This document shows, one piece after another, positions 26,643-35,586 of a DNA stretch of 64,000 nucleotides (the first letter of the stretch is position 1; each line of letters starts with the position of its first letter). The DNA lies in assembly GCF_031884435.1 (NCBI RefSeq), contig NZ_CP134779.1, positions 4,712,001 to 4,776,000 of the forward strand, in the 5' to 3' direction. A program made the translations under genes and the position numbers. Under the pieces are notes generated by a model. The model saw only the letters and a list, made by a program, of their open reading frames with translations. It did no database searches and was not told the DNA's origin. This DNA comes from Bosea sp. 685. GTDB taxonomy: Bacteria > Pseudomonadota > Alphaproteobacteria > Rhizobiales > Beijerinckiaceae.

Positions 26643-29585
26643 ATGATCTCTTCCCGCCCCAGCTCCGAGCCGCGTTTGTCCATTCCTGATCGACTTCTCC
26701 GGATTGGCCTCGCGCTTGCCGGCCTCGCGCTCTGGTTCGCCGTCGAAACGGCGAGCCCGGCGCTTGCCGTGGAAGCCGTGCGCGTCCCCGTCGACACCGC
26801 GGTGATCGACCTGACCAATGTGGTGGAGCGCAACAAGTCGGACGGCGACGTCATCCAGATCTCGACCGCGCCGGGGCCCGACGGCATCGTGCGCCGCATC
26901 GCGGTCAGGGCGCGCGAATCCGGTGCGCGGCCGGACTGGATCGTCTTCGCGCTGACCAATGATTCCGACGAGCAGATCGACCGGCTTTTGGTCGCGCCCT
27001 TCCACAGGCTGATCGGCTCAGGCGTGATCTGGCCCGATCTCGGCGACCGGCGCATCGAGGCTGTGACCGCGAGCCAGGGCCTCTCCCCCGACCGCGAGGC
27101 GAGCCCGGATGCCGACGTCTTCCTGATCACACTCGACCCCGGCACGACGGTGACCTTCGTCGCCGAGCTGAAATCGCCGAACCTGCCGCAACTCTATCTC
27201 TACGAGCAGGAGGCCTATCGCCAGAAGACCAACGGGCTGACGCTCTACAAGGGTATCATCATCGGCATCGCCGGCCTGCTGGCGCTGTTCCTGACCATCA
27301 TCTTCGTGGTCAAGGGCGCGGTGATCTTTCCGGCTGCCGCTGCGCTGGCCTGGGCCGTGCTCGCTTATGCCGGGCTCGATTTCGGCTTCTTCCAGCGCAT
27401 CTTCCCGCTGACTCCCGCGATCGAACGCATCTATCGCGCCGGCGCGGAGGTGGTGCTGGCGGCGACGCTGCTCGTCTTCCTCTTCGCCTATCTCAATCTC
27501 GCGCGCTGGCATGTGCGCTACAGCCACGTCACCATCGTCTGGATCCTCGGCCTCGCCGGGCTGTTCGGGCTTGCCGTATTCGACGCGCCGATGGCGTCGG
27601 GCATCGCGCGGATCTCGATTGCGGCGGTCGCGGCGGTCGGCTTCGTGCTGATCCTGCACCTGGCGACGCATGGCTATGAGCGCGCCGTGATGCTGATCCC
27701 GACCTGGTTCCTGCTCGCAGTCTGGGTCACCGCCGCCGGCTTCACCGTGACCGGGCAATTTCAACGCGATTTGGTCGCGCCTGCCTTGTTGGGCGGCCTG
27801 GTGCTGATCGTGCTGCTGATCGGCTTCACTGTGATCCAGCATGCATTCGCCGGCGGCGCGGTCTCGCAAGGCCTGGTCTCGGATACCGAACGGCGGGCGC
27901 TCGCGCTCTCGGGCGCCGGCGACCTCGTCTTCGACTGGGACGTCACCGCCGACAAGATCTTCGTCTCCCCGCAGATCGAGTCGCTGCTGGGACTGCCGCG
28001 CGGCTCGCTCGAAGGCTCGGCCGCGCGCTGGCTCGAACACATGCATGTCGCCGACCGCGATCGTTATCGCGTCACGCTCGACGCGGTGCTGGAGCAGCGT
28101 CGCGGCAAGCTCAACCTCGATTCCCGCCTGCGCTCGGCCAATGGCGCCTATCACTGGTTCAACCTCAAGGCGCGGCCGGTCATCGGCTCCGACGGCGAGG
28201 TCATCCGCGTCATCGGCACGCTGTCCGACGTCACCGAACAGCGCACCGCGCAGGAGCGGCTGCTGCACGACGCGGTCCACGACAACCTCACCGGCCTGCC
28301 CAACCGCAAGCTCTTCCAGGACCGGCTGGGCGCGATCTTCGGCTTCTGCCGCGCCGATGAAAACATCCGCCCGACCGTGATCGTGATCGACATCGACCGG
28401 TTCAAGCAGGTCAACGAATCCGTCGGCTTCTCCGCCGGCGATTCGATCCTGCTGACGCTGGCACGCCGGCTCGGGCGGCTGCTCAGGGCGCAGGACACGC
28501 TCGCCCGCATCGGCGGCGACACCTTTGCGATGATCCTGGTCTCGGAGCGCGACCCCGAGCGCATCCTGGCGCTGGCCGAACTGGTGCGCCGCGCCGTCTC
28601 GACGCCGGTGACCTTCGCGGAGCGGGAGATCTTCCTGACGCCCTCGATCGGGCTCGCTTTGTTCGACCCCGCGCCGGCCGCGCGCAAGGACGATGCGCTG
28701 AAGAACGCCGAACTCGCCATGGCCCATGCCAAGCGCCAGGGCGGCAACAAGATCGAGGTCTTCGTGCCGGCGATGCGGACCGACCGTAACGACCGGCTGG
28801 CGCTCGAAAGCGATCTGCGCCGCGCCATCGAGCGCGGCGAGATCCAGGTGATGTACCAGCCGATCGTCAGGCTGGAAGACCGCACCATCGCCGGTTTTGA
28901 GGCGCTGGTGCGCTGGGACCATCCGCGCGAGGGGCGGTTGATGCCGCAGGACTTTCTCGCCATCGCCGAGGAAACCGGGCTGATCGTCGATCTCGGCGTC
29001 TATGTCATGGACCGCACGGCGCGCGAGCTGGAAGCCTGGCAGGCGGCGCTCGAAGTCGACCCGCCGATCTTCGCCAGCGTCAATGTCTCCAGCCGGCAAT
29101 TGCTGCGCCACGACCTGCTGCACGACGTCAAGACCGTGCTCGGCCGCCGGCGCGTGCTGCCCGGCACCCTCAAGCTCGAAATCACCGAGAGCCTGGTGAT
29201 GGAGAACCCGGAATACGCCGCCCAAATGCTCAGCCGCATCCGCGATCTCGGCGCCGGGCTGTCGCTGGACGATTTCGGCACGGGCTACTCCTCGCTGTCC
29301 TATCTGCAGCGCTTCCCCTTCGACACGATCAAGGTCGACCAGAGCTTCGTGCGCCAGATGGGCAACGGCAAGCCGCCGGTGATCCTGCGCTCGATCGTCC
29401 AGCTCGCCGCAGACCTGCACATGGACGTGGTCGCGGAGGGCGCGGAGAGCGAGTCCGACGCGATCGAGCTCTACCAGCTCGGCTGCCAATACGCGCAAGG
29501 CTATATCTTCGGCCAGCCGATGAGCGCGGCCGAGGCGAGGCGCCTGGTCGGGGCGGCGGCCGCGAGCTCGTCCGAAGCCGCATAA
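26643..29585 (+). CDS. Membrane-bound PAS-GGDEF-EAL cyclic-di-GMP protein
   Basis: A 980-residue signalling protein. The N-terminus has a membrane anchor or signal, a periplasmic beta domain to about residue 190, then seven helices (residues 200-400) in 7TMR style. A PAS domain ([20 protein letters not shown]), GGDEF and EAL domains follow. The cyclase motif is degenerate ([12 protein letters not shown]), while the EAL domain keeps [25 protein letters not shown] and [12 protein letters not shown], so phosphodiesterase activity is predicted. The start at 26643 avoids the repeat; the upstream ATG at 26589 lies in it. Confidence 0.93.
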   Translation: MISSRPSSEPRLSIPDRLLRIGLALAGLALWFAVETASPALAVEAVRVPVDTAVIDLTNVVERNKSDGDVIQISTAPGPDGIVRRIAVRARESGARPDWIVFALTNDSDEQIDRLLVAPFHRLIGSGVIWPDLGDRRIEAVTASQGLSPDREASPDADVFLITLDPGTTVTFVAELKSPNLPQLYLYEQEAYRQKTNGLTLYKGIIIGIAGLLALFLTIIFVVKGAVIFPAAAALAWAVLAYAGLDFGFFQRIFPLTPAIERIYRAGAEVVLAATLLVFLFAYLNLARWHVRYSHVTIVWILGLAGLFGLAVFDAPMASGIARISIAAVAAVGFVLILHLATHGYERAVMLIPTWFLLAVWVTAAGFTVTGQFQRDLVAPALLGGLVLIVLLIGFTVIQHAFAGGAVSQGLVSDTERRALALSGAGDLVFDWDVTADKIFVSPQIESLLGLPRGSLEGSAARWLEHMHVADRDRYRVTLDAVLEQRRGKLNLDSRLRSANGAYHWFNLKARPVIGSDGEVIRVIGTLSDVTEQRTAQERLLHDAVHDNLTGLPNRKLFQDRLGAIFGFCRADENIRPTVIVIDIDRFKQVNESVGFSAGDSILLTLARRLGRLLRAQDTLARIGGDTFAMILVSERDPERILALAELVRRAVSTPVTFAEREIFLTPSIGLALFDPAPAARKDDALKNAELAMAHAKRQGGNKIEVFVPAMRTDRNDRLALESDLRRAIERGEIQVMYQPIVRLEDRTIAGFEALVRWDHPREGRLMPQDFLAIAEETGLIVDLGVYVMDRTARELEAWQAALEVDPPIFASVNVSSRQLLRHDLLHDVKTVLGRRRVLPGTLKLEITESLVMENPEYAAQMLSRIRDLGAGLSLDDFGTGYSSLSYLQRFPFDTIKVDQSFVRQMGNGKPPVILRSIVQLAADLHMDVVAEGAESESDAIELYQLGCQYAQGYIFGQPMSAAEARRLVGAAAASSSEAA

Positions 29586-29705
29586 CCTTTCCGGTCGCCA
29601 AGAAACCGACCAGAGAGCCTGTTTTATCGGATCATCCTCGACTATGACGCTTATGGCAGGGCGTGTTCCTGGCCAGCAGCGCCGCCTGCCCCGTTGAGAG
29701 TAAAG

Positions 29706-30275
29706 ATGGATAACCCGTCCCGGTCCGAACGATCCCGCAATGCCATCATCCAAGCGGCACTCGTCATCATTGCCCGCGACGGACCGGGCCGGCTGACCCT
29801 CGACGCCATCGCCCGCGAGAGCGGCATCAGCAAGGGCGGCCTGATGCATCAATTCCGCACGAAGCGGGATGTCCTCAAGGCGCTTCTCCAGCACCAGATC
29901 GAGCATTTCGAGCGGTTCTCCCAGGATCACCTGAGAGATATCGGGCCCTCAGGGCCGGAGCCGGCGCTTTCGACCGAGATCGCGGTCTCACGCGAAGCAA
30001 TCGCGCAGCCTCATTCCGTCTTCTTCGCCATACTCGGGGCCGTCGCCGAAGAACCCGACCTGCTGTCGATGGTCAGGGAGCTCAGCGCCCAGAAGCTCGA
30101 GGCGATCAAAGCCGAGGCGAATGATCCCGATCTCGCCCTTCTGCGCTGGTTGACCGGCTGGGGGTTGGCCCTGACGACCATATTGGGGCTTTCCCCCCTG
30201 AGCGAACAGGACCGTCAGAGATTGTTCGCGCGCCTGCTGGATCCCCGGCAATGGTCCCCGCATTCGCCGGGATGA
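29706..30275 (+). CDS. TetR family transcriptional regulator
   Basis: A 189-residue regulator. The N-terminal helix-turn-helix is clear (AALVIIARDGPGRLTLDAIA, then RESGISKGGLMHQFRTKRDV). The C-terminal ligand domain begins near residue 70, but the ligand is unknown. The ATG at 29706 has GAGAG five bases upstream; a TTG at 29694 would add four residues. No transporter or enzyme gene is adjacent in either direction, so the target is not apparent. Confidence 0.9.
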   Translation: MDNPSRSERSRNAIIQAALVIIARDGPGRLTLDAIARESGISKGGLMHQFRTKRDVLKALLQHQIEHFERFSQDHLRDIGPSGPEPALSTEIAVSREAIAQPHSVFFAILGAVAEEPDLLSMVRELSAQKLEAIKAEANDPDLALLRWLTGWGLALTTILGLSPLSEQDRQRLFARLLDPRQWSPHSPG

Positions 30276-30385
30276 CGTAGCGGCTCCGAGCCTGAACCCA
30301 CTCGGGCGCACCGCCCCGCAAGCGCGTGCCGAGCAAAGGCTTCGCTCTTTCTGCAGCACTTCGCATCGAAGCTGAAAACGGCCGG

Positions 30386-30533
30386 GTCATCCCGGGCGTA
30401 ACCCTCGGGTCCGGCCTTCGGCCGGCCCAAGGGCCAGCTCCGCGCAGACTCGGGATCCATTCCCGAACGCCAATCGGTGGGTTCAGGAATGGACCCCTGC
30501 TCGGCGCCGCTGACGGGGCTTGTCCGGGATGAC
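30386..30533. repeat. REP-like palindromic intergenic repeat
   Basis: A 148-bp copy bounded by GTCATCCCGGGC and GTCCGGGATGAC, with inner halves CGGGATCCATTCC and GGAATGGACCC. It is longer than the copy at 6736 because of an inserted GC-rich hairpin (GGTCCGGCCTTCGGCCGGCC). Confidence 0.8.
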
Positions 30534-30770
30534 CAGCTCCCGATTCCAATTGAACGCATCTCCTCTACAAAACCGACCAGTCGGCTTGTAGGTTGGATTC
30601 GCTGATGCTAACCTGCGGATGATGAGTGGAGACGAGAACACATGACCGCAGCGGCACAAGCCAGCCATCCCTGGGTAGGCCAAGGACAAACTCCGGCGAA
30701 GCCCTTGCCCGGCGCAATCTAGACGGCGCGTCGATCGCGTGCCTCTCGAAACCCTATCAAAGGAACGCCC

Positions 30771-30896
30771 GTGTTCAGCTCATTCAGAGTGTCGCGAATG
30801 GCCATGCTTCTGATGCTGTGGAGCGTCGTGAGCGAGCGCGCAGGCGCAAAATCGGCAGCCCGTCGTGAAACGCGCGGCGCCGTCGAACAATCGTAA
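30771..30896 (+). CDS. Possible 41-residue small protein
   Basis: The GTG at 30771 has AGGA six bases upstream and opens a 41-residue frame whose first half is hydrophobic (FRVSRMAMLLMLWSVVSERA) and could be a signal peptide, followed by a basic tail. There is no homologue I recognise. It could equally be the 5' remnant of a decayed gene, since a hydrophilic frame continues downstream in another phase. Confidence 0.25.
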   Translation: MFSSFRVSRMAMLLMLWSVVSERAGAKSAARRETRGAVEQS

Positions 30897-31034
30897 CGCT
30901 CACGTCTGGAATCACGGGTCCGCTCGCGGACATGTGGTGCGTCGGCCGGTCTGTGCTTTGCCCCAACCTCACAGGCCGGTCGCTCGTGCCTCCGGCATGA
31001 TCCTTAGAGAGAAGGTTGATTCGCGAGCAGGCGC

Positions 31035-31646
31035 TCAGGCGTGCCCGGCCTGGCTCGACAGGAAGGCCGGGTCGATGCCGATCTTGCCCAGAGCGCGGTG
31101 ATATTTCGTCTCGATGCCATCGTCGAAGAGCAGCTCCGGATCAGCCGCGCAATGCAGCCAGCCATTCGACTGGATCTCGCTCTCGAGCTGGCCCGCAGCC
31201 CAGCCGGCATAGCCCAGCGCCAGGATTGCGTTCTCCGGCCCGCTGCCGATGGCGATGGCGCGCAGGATGTCGAGTGTCGCCGTCAGGCAGATACCGTCAT
31301 CGATCGGCAGCGTCGCCGATTCCAGGAAGAAATCAGCGGTGTGAAGCACGAAGCCGCGTTTGGTCTCGACCGGCCCGCCGCGCAGCACCTGCATACGCTC
31401 GGCCTGGCTCGGCAGGCGGATCAGCTCCTCGGAGGGGATGACATCGAGCTGGACCAGGAGGTCGGGGAACTTGGTGTCGGCGGCCGGCTTGTTGACGATG
31501 ATCCCCATCGCCCCATCCTCGGAATGGGCGCAGACATAGATGACGCTGCGACTGAAACGCGCGTCGGTCATGCCGGGCATCGCGATCAAGCATTGCCCGT
31601 CGAGATAGCTGCGACCGCTGACGCGCTGATTTGAGCCGATCTTCAT
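31035..31646 (-). CDS. YqgE/AlgH family protein
   Basis: A 203-residue DUF179 protein. The diagnostic stretches are [60 protein letters not shown] and [18 protein letters not shown]. The biochemical role of the family is not settled; a regulatory role in alginate synthesis was proposed for AlgH in Pseudomonas. It is transcribed divergently from the DsbD-N protein gene, with a 180-bp shared upstream region. Confidence 0.93.
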   Translation of the reverse strand: MKIGSNQRVSGRSYLDGQCLIAMPGMTDARFSRSVIYVCAHSEDGAMGIIVNKPAADTKFPDLLVQLDVIPSEELIRLPSQAERMQVLRGGPVETKRGFVLHTADFFLESATLPIDDGICLTATLDILRAIAIGSGPENAILALGYAGWAAGQLESEIQSNGWLHCAADPELLFDDGIETKYHRALGKIGIDPAFLSSQAGHA

Positions 31647-31826
31647 GGCGTCTATGCTAGATCACTTTCCCCCGCGCTGGGAACCGGGGGGCGCACACGA
31701 AAATCGGAGATCGCGATTGCGCCCCAATCATGCTTCATCCACTGGACGCATGCACTTCACGCAATCGTTGCCGAAAGTCAGTGGACTGTATTCGCTATTT
31801 CGCGCCGAAACACATAAGTCAGCATC

Positions 31827-32678
31827 GTGAAACTCGTTTTGACCTTGCTCGCGATCGTCGCCTCGGCGCTGAGCGCCCCTGCCCTCGCGCAGGAGGCGGT
31901 GATGTCGTCATGGTCGAAGGGCGACAATGCGTCGCTGCGCCTGATCGCGGGCGCGACCGCAGCTTCGGGCAAACAACGCGTCGGCATCGAGATCGCGCTG
32001 GCGCCGGGCTACAAGACCTATTGGCGCAGCCCCGGCGATTTCGGCGTGCCGCCGGTATTCGACTGGAGCGGCTCGGACAATGTCGGCGGCCTCGATGTGC
32101 GCTGGCCGGCCCCCGAACGCTTCCCTGATGGCGCGGGCTATTCGCTCGGCTATATCAGCGAGGTCGTCATCCCGGTATCGGTGCAGCCGGTCGACCCGGC
32201 CAAGCCCGTCATGCTGGTGCTCAAGCTCGACTATGCCGTCTGCGACAAGATCTGCATTCCCACCAAGGGCGAGGCCCGGCTCTGGCTGGAGCCCGGCGTC
32301 ACATCCGTGACCTCGCCGCGGCTGGAGCAGTTCGAGGCACGCGTCCCGGTGCGCGCCAAGCTCGGCGAGCACAAGGACATGCTGTCGATCGCCGAGGCGC
32401 GGCTGGACGAAACCTCGCCCGTACCGGGTCTCAAATTCGTGCTGCGCACCCCGCCCGACGGCAAGGTCGAGGATGTCTTCGTCGAGGGGCCCGGCATGTG
32501 GTCCTTCGGCAAGACCGTGCTGATGCCGCAGGCCGACGGAACCATCCTCGCCAAGGTCAGGCTCAAGGACAGGCCCAAGGGCGCGTCTGGGCCGACACCG
32601 TTCATCGTCACATTGCGCGGCTCGCCGAATGCGGTCGAGACGCGGCTGGAACTCGACATCCCCGCCGCCAAGCCCTAA
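31827..32678 (+). CDS. Periplasmic DsbD N-terminal-domain protein
   Basis: A 283-residue exported protein with a clear signal peptide (VLTLLAIVASALSAPALAQE). The body matches the DsbD alpha domain: LAPGYKTYWRSPGDFGVPPV, then the cysteine pair in KLDYAVCDKICIPTKGEARL. In DsbD this domain passes electrons to periplasmic partners; here the membrane and thioredoxin domains are missing, so it must work with another protein. The gene lies ahead of a peroxiredoxin gene with 49 bp between, which hints at shared redox function. Confidence 0.88.
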   Translation: MKLVLTLLAIVASALSAPALAQEAVMSSWSKGDNASLRLIAGATAASGKQRVGIEIALAPGYKTYWRSPGDFGVPPVFDWSGSDNVGGLDVRWPAPERFPDGAGYSLGYISEVVIPVSVQPVDPAKPVMLVLKLDYAVCDKICIPTKGEARLWLEPGVTSVTSPRLEQFEARVPVRAKLGEHKDMLSIAEARLDETSPVPGLKFVLRTPPDGKVEDVFVEGPGMWSFGKTVLMPQADGTILAKVRLKDRPKGASGPTPFIVTLRGSPNAVETRLELDIPAAKP

Positions 32679-32727
32679 TTCGTGAGCCTCGCGGCGCTGG
32701 CCGCAGGCTTCACGGAGAACAGGCGCG

Positions 32728-33213
32728 ATGACCATCAAGGTAGGTGACAAGCTTCCCCAGGCGACGTTCCGGGTGATGACCGCGGACGGCCCGGCCGCCA
32801 AGACGACCGACGACCTGTTCAAGGGCAAGAAGATCGTGCTCTTCGCCGTTCCCGGCGCCTTCACGCCGACCTGCCACAAGAACCATCTGCCGGGCTATCT
32901 CAACAACGCCGCCGACATCAAGGCCAAGGGCGTCGATGCGATCATGGTCACAGGCGTCAACGACGTCTTCGTCATGGACGCCTGGTCGAAGGCGACCGGC
33001 GGCGCCGGCGTGATCGAGTTCCTCTCCGACGGCAATGGCGACTTCGCCAAGGAAATCGGCCTCTCGCTCGACGGCTCGGGCTTCGGCCTCGGCACCCGCT
33101 CGCAGCGCTATTCGATGATCGTCGAGGACGGCGTCGTGACCTCGCTCAACATCGAGGAAGGCCCCGGCAAGGCCGACATCTCCGGCGCCGAGAACCTGTT
33201 GACGCAGCTCTGA
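32728..33213 (+). CDS. Peroxiredoxin, Prx5 type
   Basis: A 161-residue thiol peroxidase that reduces hydrogen peroxide and alkyl hydroperoxides. The catalytic cysteine is C49 in PGAFTPTCHKNHLPGY. The conserved arginine is in LGTRSQRYSMIVEDGVV, and the C-terminus (VTSLNIEEGPGKADISGAEN) is typical of the Prx5/AhpE-like group. No second conserved cysteine is evident, so it may use glutathione or glutaredoxin; gshA is at 53195. Confidence 0.94.
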   Translation: MTIKVGDKLPQATFRVMTADGPAAKTTDDLFKGKKIVLFAVPGAFTPTCHKNHLPGYLNNAADIKAKGVDAIMVTGVNDVFVMDAWSKATGGAGVIEFLSDGNGDFAKEIGLSLDGSGFGLGTRSQRYSMIVEDGVVTSLNIEEGPGKADISGAENLLTQL

Positions 33214-33237
33214 GCCGCACTCGGCCGCGCAGATACG

Positions 33238-33268
33238 AGCCCGCGACGCCCAGCGCCGCGGGCTTTTT
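33238..33268 (+). terminator. Terminator after the peroxiredoxin gene
   Basis: An 8-bp GC stem (33238-33245 with 33257-33264) is followed by a run of five T residues at 33264-33268, 25 bp after the stop. Confidence 0.8.
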
Positions 33269-33328
33269 CATGCACCGGGTTCGGGTCTGCCGTGGGGAAA
33301 GAAAAAGGCGTCGGAACTCCAGCGAGGG

Positions 33329-33559
33329 GCGCGGGGAACCCCTCTCCTGTAAGGAGAGGGGCAGGGGTGAGGTGTAGGCCCCCAGACCAGTTAGACGCCA
33401 ACCTCACAACGAGGCAGCGGTGAGGTCACAAGCCAAAGCGTCAAACGGCCGACCCCTCACCCTGCCCTCTCCCACCAATCTCGGGCTCGCCCGAGATTGG
33501 CATCCATCGTGATCCAAGTCGGAAACATCCGACTTGGAGTGGAGAGGGTTCCCCGCGCG
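33329..33559. repeat. 231-bp palindromic element with inner hairpins
   Basis: The ends are inverted (GCGCGGGGAACCCCTCTCC at 33329 and its near complement ending at 33559). Inside are CCCCTCACC-type repeats and two perfect hairpins: 12 bp at 33475-33500 and 10 bp at 33514-33537. No protein is encoded. It makes up most of the 517-bp gap between the peroxiredoxin and GAF genes. Confidence 0.8.
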
Positions 33560-33730
33560 TGCCATTCAGGATTCGCACAAAGCCAGACCCGAAACCGTCG
33601 CGGCGCAAGCCGGCCGAGGTTTTTGGGCGCGCCCTGCCGTCATGCTCGGGCTTGACCTGAGCAGCTCTGAAACCAGCGTCTTCCCGTCATGAGATTCTTG
33701 GGTCTGCAGCAGACGCGTCCGCTCCCGTCG

Positions 33731-34507
33731 TCAGCTCTCGAACGACAACTCGAGACGCTGTTCGGCTTTCGCAGCAATGTCGCAAAGCCTTGAGGTCGCG
33801 TCGGCATCGATCAGCAGGGCAACCCGATCCGGGATGCCGGCCGTCGACATGACATCAACCGCCGCGCCGGCCGGCGACAGCGATCGAACGGTGCATCTGA
33901 GAGAGGTCTTGCCTCTGTTGAACACCAGGCGCCCCGCCTTCATGACGCGGTGAGCGTCACCCGATCGCGGACGATGGCCCGGCTTCGCCAGAGAAACCTG
34001 CCGGCGCAGCTCGAGCAGGTCGGTGGCGATGCCGCCCATCTCCGCCAATATCGCGCTGTTATCGGCGCTGAAGCTGCGCGGGCGGGTGTCCATCGTGCAA
34101 AGCGTCCCGATCGCATGACCGTCCGGCGAGCGTAGCTGAACGCCTGCATAAAACCGGATATAGGGTTCGCCCCGCACGAACGGATTGTTCGAAAACCGCT
34201 CGTCGATCGTCGCGTCCGGTACGATCAACGCGTCCGGCAGTTGGATCGCCATATTGCAGAATGCCGGCTCTCGATCGGTCTCGCAGGTCGTCATGCCCTG
34301 TTGCGACTTGAACCATTGCCGGTGGCCGTCAATGAAAGTGACGGTGGACATCGGGACATTGAAGACGCGCCTCGCCAGGCGTGTCAGCCTGTCGAAAGCC
34401 TCCTCAGGCGGACTGTCCAGCACGTCATATGACGCAAGCGCGTCAAGGCGCGCCTGCTCGAGCAAGGCCGCGGGGCTCGCGATGGCTGGTGGCAAGATGA
34501 GCTTCAC
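33731..34507 (-). CDS. GAF-domain protein with PilZ-like C-terminus
   Basis: A 258-residue sensor-type protein. The GAF domain spans about residues 15-170, with typical stretches LDSPPEEAFDRLTRLARRVF, TVTFIDGHRQWFKSQQGM, VRGEPYIRFYAGVQLRSPDG and IGTLCTMDTRPR. The last 80 residues (GRLVFNRGKTSLRCTVRSLS and GIPDRVALLIDADATSRLC) look like a PilZ fold, though without a clear c-di-GMP RxxxR motif. I prefer the GTG at 34507; frames starting further upstream run into AT-rich and repeat sequence. The start is uncertain (ATG at 34603 is an alternative). Confidence 0.8.
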   Translation of the reverse strand: MKLILPPAIASPAALLEQARLDALASYDVLDSPPEEAFDRLTRLARRVFNVPMSTVTFIDGHRQWFKSQQGMTTCETDREPAFCNMAIQLPDALIVPDATIDERFSNNPFVRGEPYIRFYAGVQLRSPDGHAIGTLCTMDTRPRSFSADNSAILAEMGGIATDLLELRRQVSLAKPGHRPRSGDAHRVMKAGRLVFNRGKTSLRCTVRSLSPAGAAVDVMSTAGIPDRVALLIDADATSRLCDIAAKAEQRLELSFES

Positions 34508-34648
34508 AGCGCGATTTCGGCCCCCAATGCTTACTATTTTGCAAAAATGGAGTGCCTGATACGTAACTGCCTCGGCAACATCATTGGCGGCATTCCCAAC
34601 CATGGCCTGGTGGAGGGATTGCGGTCCCTGCGCCTTTTCGGTGAACGC

Positions 34649-34812
34649 GCTCCCCTTCCCCCCTGGCGGGGGAAGGTGGATCGGCGAAGCCGAGACGGAT
34701 GAGGGGGCGCTGTGAGTTCTCCGCCTACCCGAACGCGACGCCAACCGGACAGGGCACGGCGCCCCCTCATCCGGCGCTGCGCGCCACCTTCTCCCACCAG
34801 GGGAGAAGGGAA
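34649..34812. repeat. Palindromic CCCCCTCATCCG-type repeat
   Basis: Inverted halves carry TCCCCTTCCCCCC and GGATGAGGGGGCGC on the left, and GCGCCCCCTCATCC and CACCAGGGGAGAAGGG on the right. This kind of non-coding palindrome is common between genes in rhizobia. It lies between the GAF gene and the GNAT gene, a gap of about 450 bp with nothing else recognisable. Confidence 0.75.
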
Positions 34813-34959
34813 GAGGCTGTCGCGGATCGGCTCTCCCGCCGGCACGAGATGCGCGAGCGGCTTCAGGCCCATGCCGCGGTGATCGATGCGATCTCGCCTT
34901 GTCATGAGACAGCTCCCGAGGGGCGCGCTAGCTTCGGCGCCTATCTTGGGGGCACAGCC

Positions 34960-35409
34960 ATGTCAGACATCACCATCCGTCCGCTCGTCGCGAGCGACCG
35001 CGCCGCCTGGAACCCGCTCTGGCAAGGCTACCTGACCTTCTACAAGAGCGCCCTACCGCCAGAGCTGTACGACTTGACCTTCGCCCGCCTCACCGGCGGC
35101 ACGGAGCCGATGGGCGGTTTCGTCGCCGAACGTGACGGCCAAGCTCTCGGCATCGTCCACTGGGTGCTGCACCGCACGACCTGGAGCGCGAAGGACATCT
35201 GCTACCTGCAGGACCTCTACACCGTGGCCGAGGCGCGCGGCAGCGGCGTCGGGCGCAAGCTGATCGAGGCCGTGCGCGAGATGGCCCAAGTCAAGGGCGC
35301 CTTCCGGGTCTATTGGCAGACCCATGAGACGAACCTGCAGGCTCAGGAGCTCTACGACAAGGTCGCGGATAAATCCGGCTTCATCGTCTATCGGCAGGCG
35401 CTGAGCTGA
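34960..35409 (+). CDS. GNAT family N-acetyltransferase
   Basis: A 149-residue acetyltransferase. The acetyl-CoA loop is in YLQDLYTVAEARGSGVGRKL, followed by IEAVREMAQVKGAFRVYWQT and ETNLQAQELYDKVADKSGFI. The start at 34960 gives the usual N-terminus SDITIRPLVASDRAAWNPLW; upstream extension would run through a repeat. The substrate is unknown. Confidence 0.9.
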   Translation: MSDITIRPLVASDRAAWNPLWQGYLTFYKSALPPELYDLTFARLTGGTEPMGGFVAERDGQALGIVHWVLHRTTWSAKDICYLQDLYTVAEARGSGVGRKLIEAVREMAQVKGAFRVYWQTHETNLQAQELYDKVADKSGFIVYRQALS

Positions 35410-35503
35410 GGCGCTCGGCAGCGGATGCAGAGGACAAACCGGCACTGCTGACGCCGGCTGACAGTGGGCGTCATGGAACCGACATACGCGGTGCCGAGAG
35501 TCG

Positions 35504-35554
35504 GAGCAGGATCAATGCGAAAGAACCGGTTCCCACTTTTTCGCATCCTGCTCT
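35504..35554. repeat. RIME-like module B (solo)
   Basis: This runs from GAGCAGGATCAATGCGAAAG through AACCGGTTCCCACTTTTTCG to CATCCTGCTCT. It ends 32 bp before the MFS start, so it lies in that gene's promoter region. Confidence 0.88.
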
Positions 35555-35586
35555 AGCCGAAGCGGTCTTTGCTGAACTGCCTGCCA

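Larger units (their letters stand above)
30276..31034. other. Gene-poor stretch between the TetR and yqgE genes
   Basis: This 759-bp stretch contains a REP-like repeat (30386-30533) and one weak small reading frame (30771-30896). Longer frames here are Arg/Pro-rich readings of the repeat or lack ribosome sites. I see no RNA gene. Confidence 0.6.

Noticed and set aside
25059..27005. Open minus-strand frame over the M16 peptidase and GNAT genes
   Set aside because: Antisense shadow that runs through an intergenic mosaic repeat.
27018..29930. Open minus-strand frame of 970 codons over the PAS-GGDEF-EAL gene
   Set aside because: Antisense shadow; no known domain, and the plus strand has a full multidomain protein.
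30626..30868. 80-codon plus-strand frame
   Set aside because: Hydrophilic, no ribosome site, no likeness to a protein; it overlaps the slightly better frame at 30771.
33475..33537. CRISPR-like spaced repeats
   Set aside because: The two hairpins differ in sequence and there is no regular spacing or third repeat.
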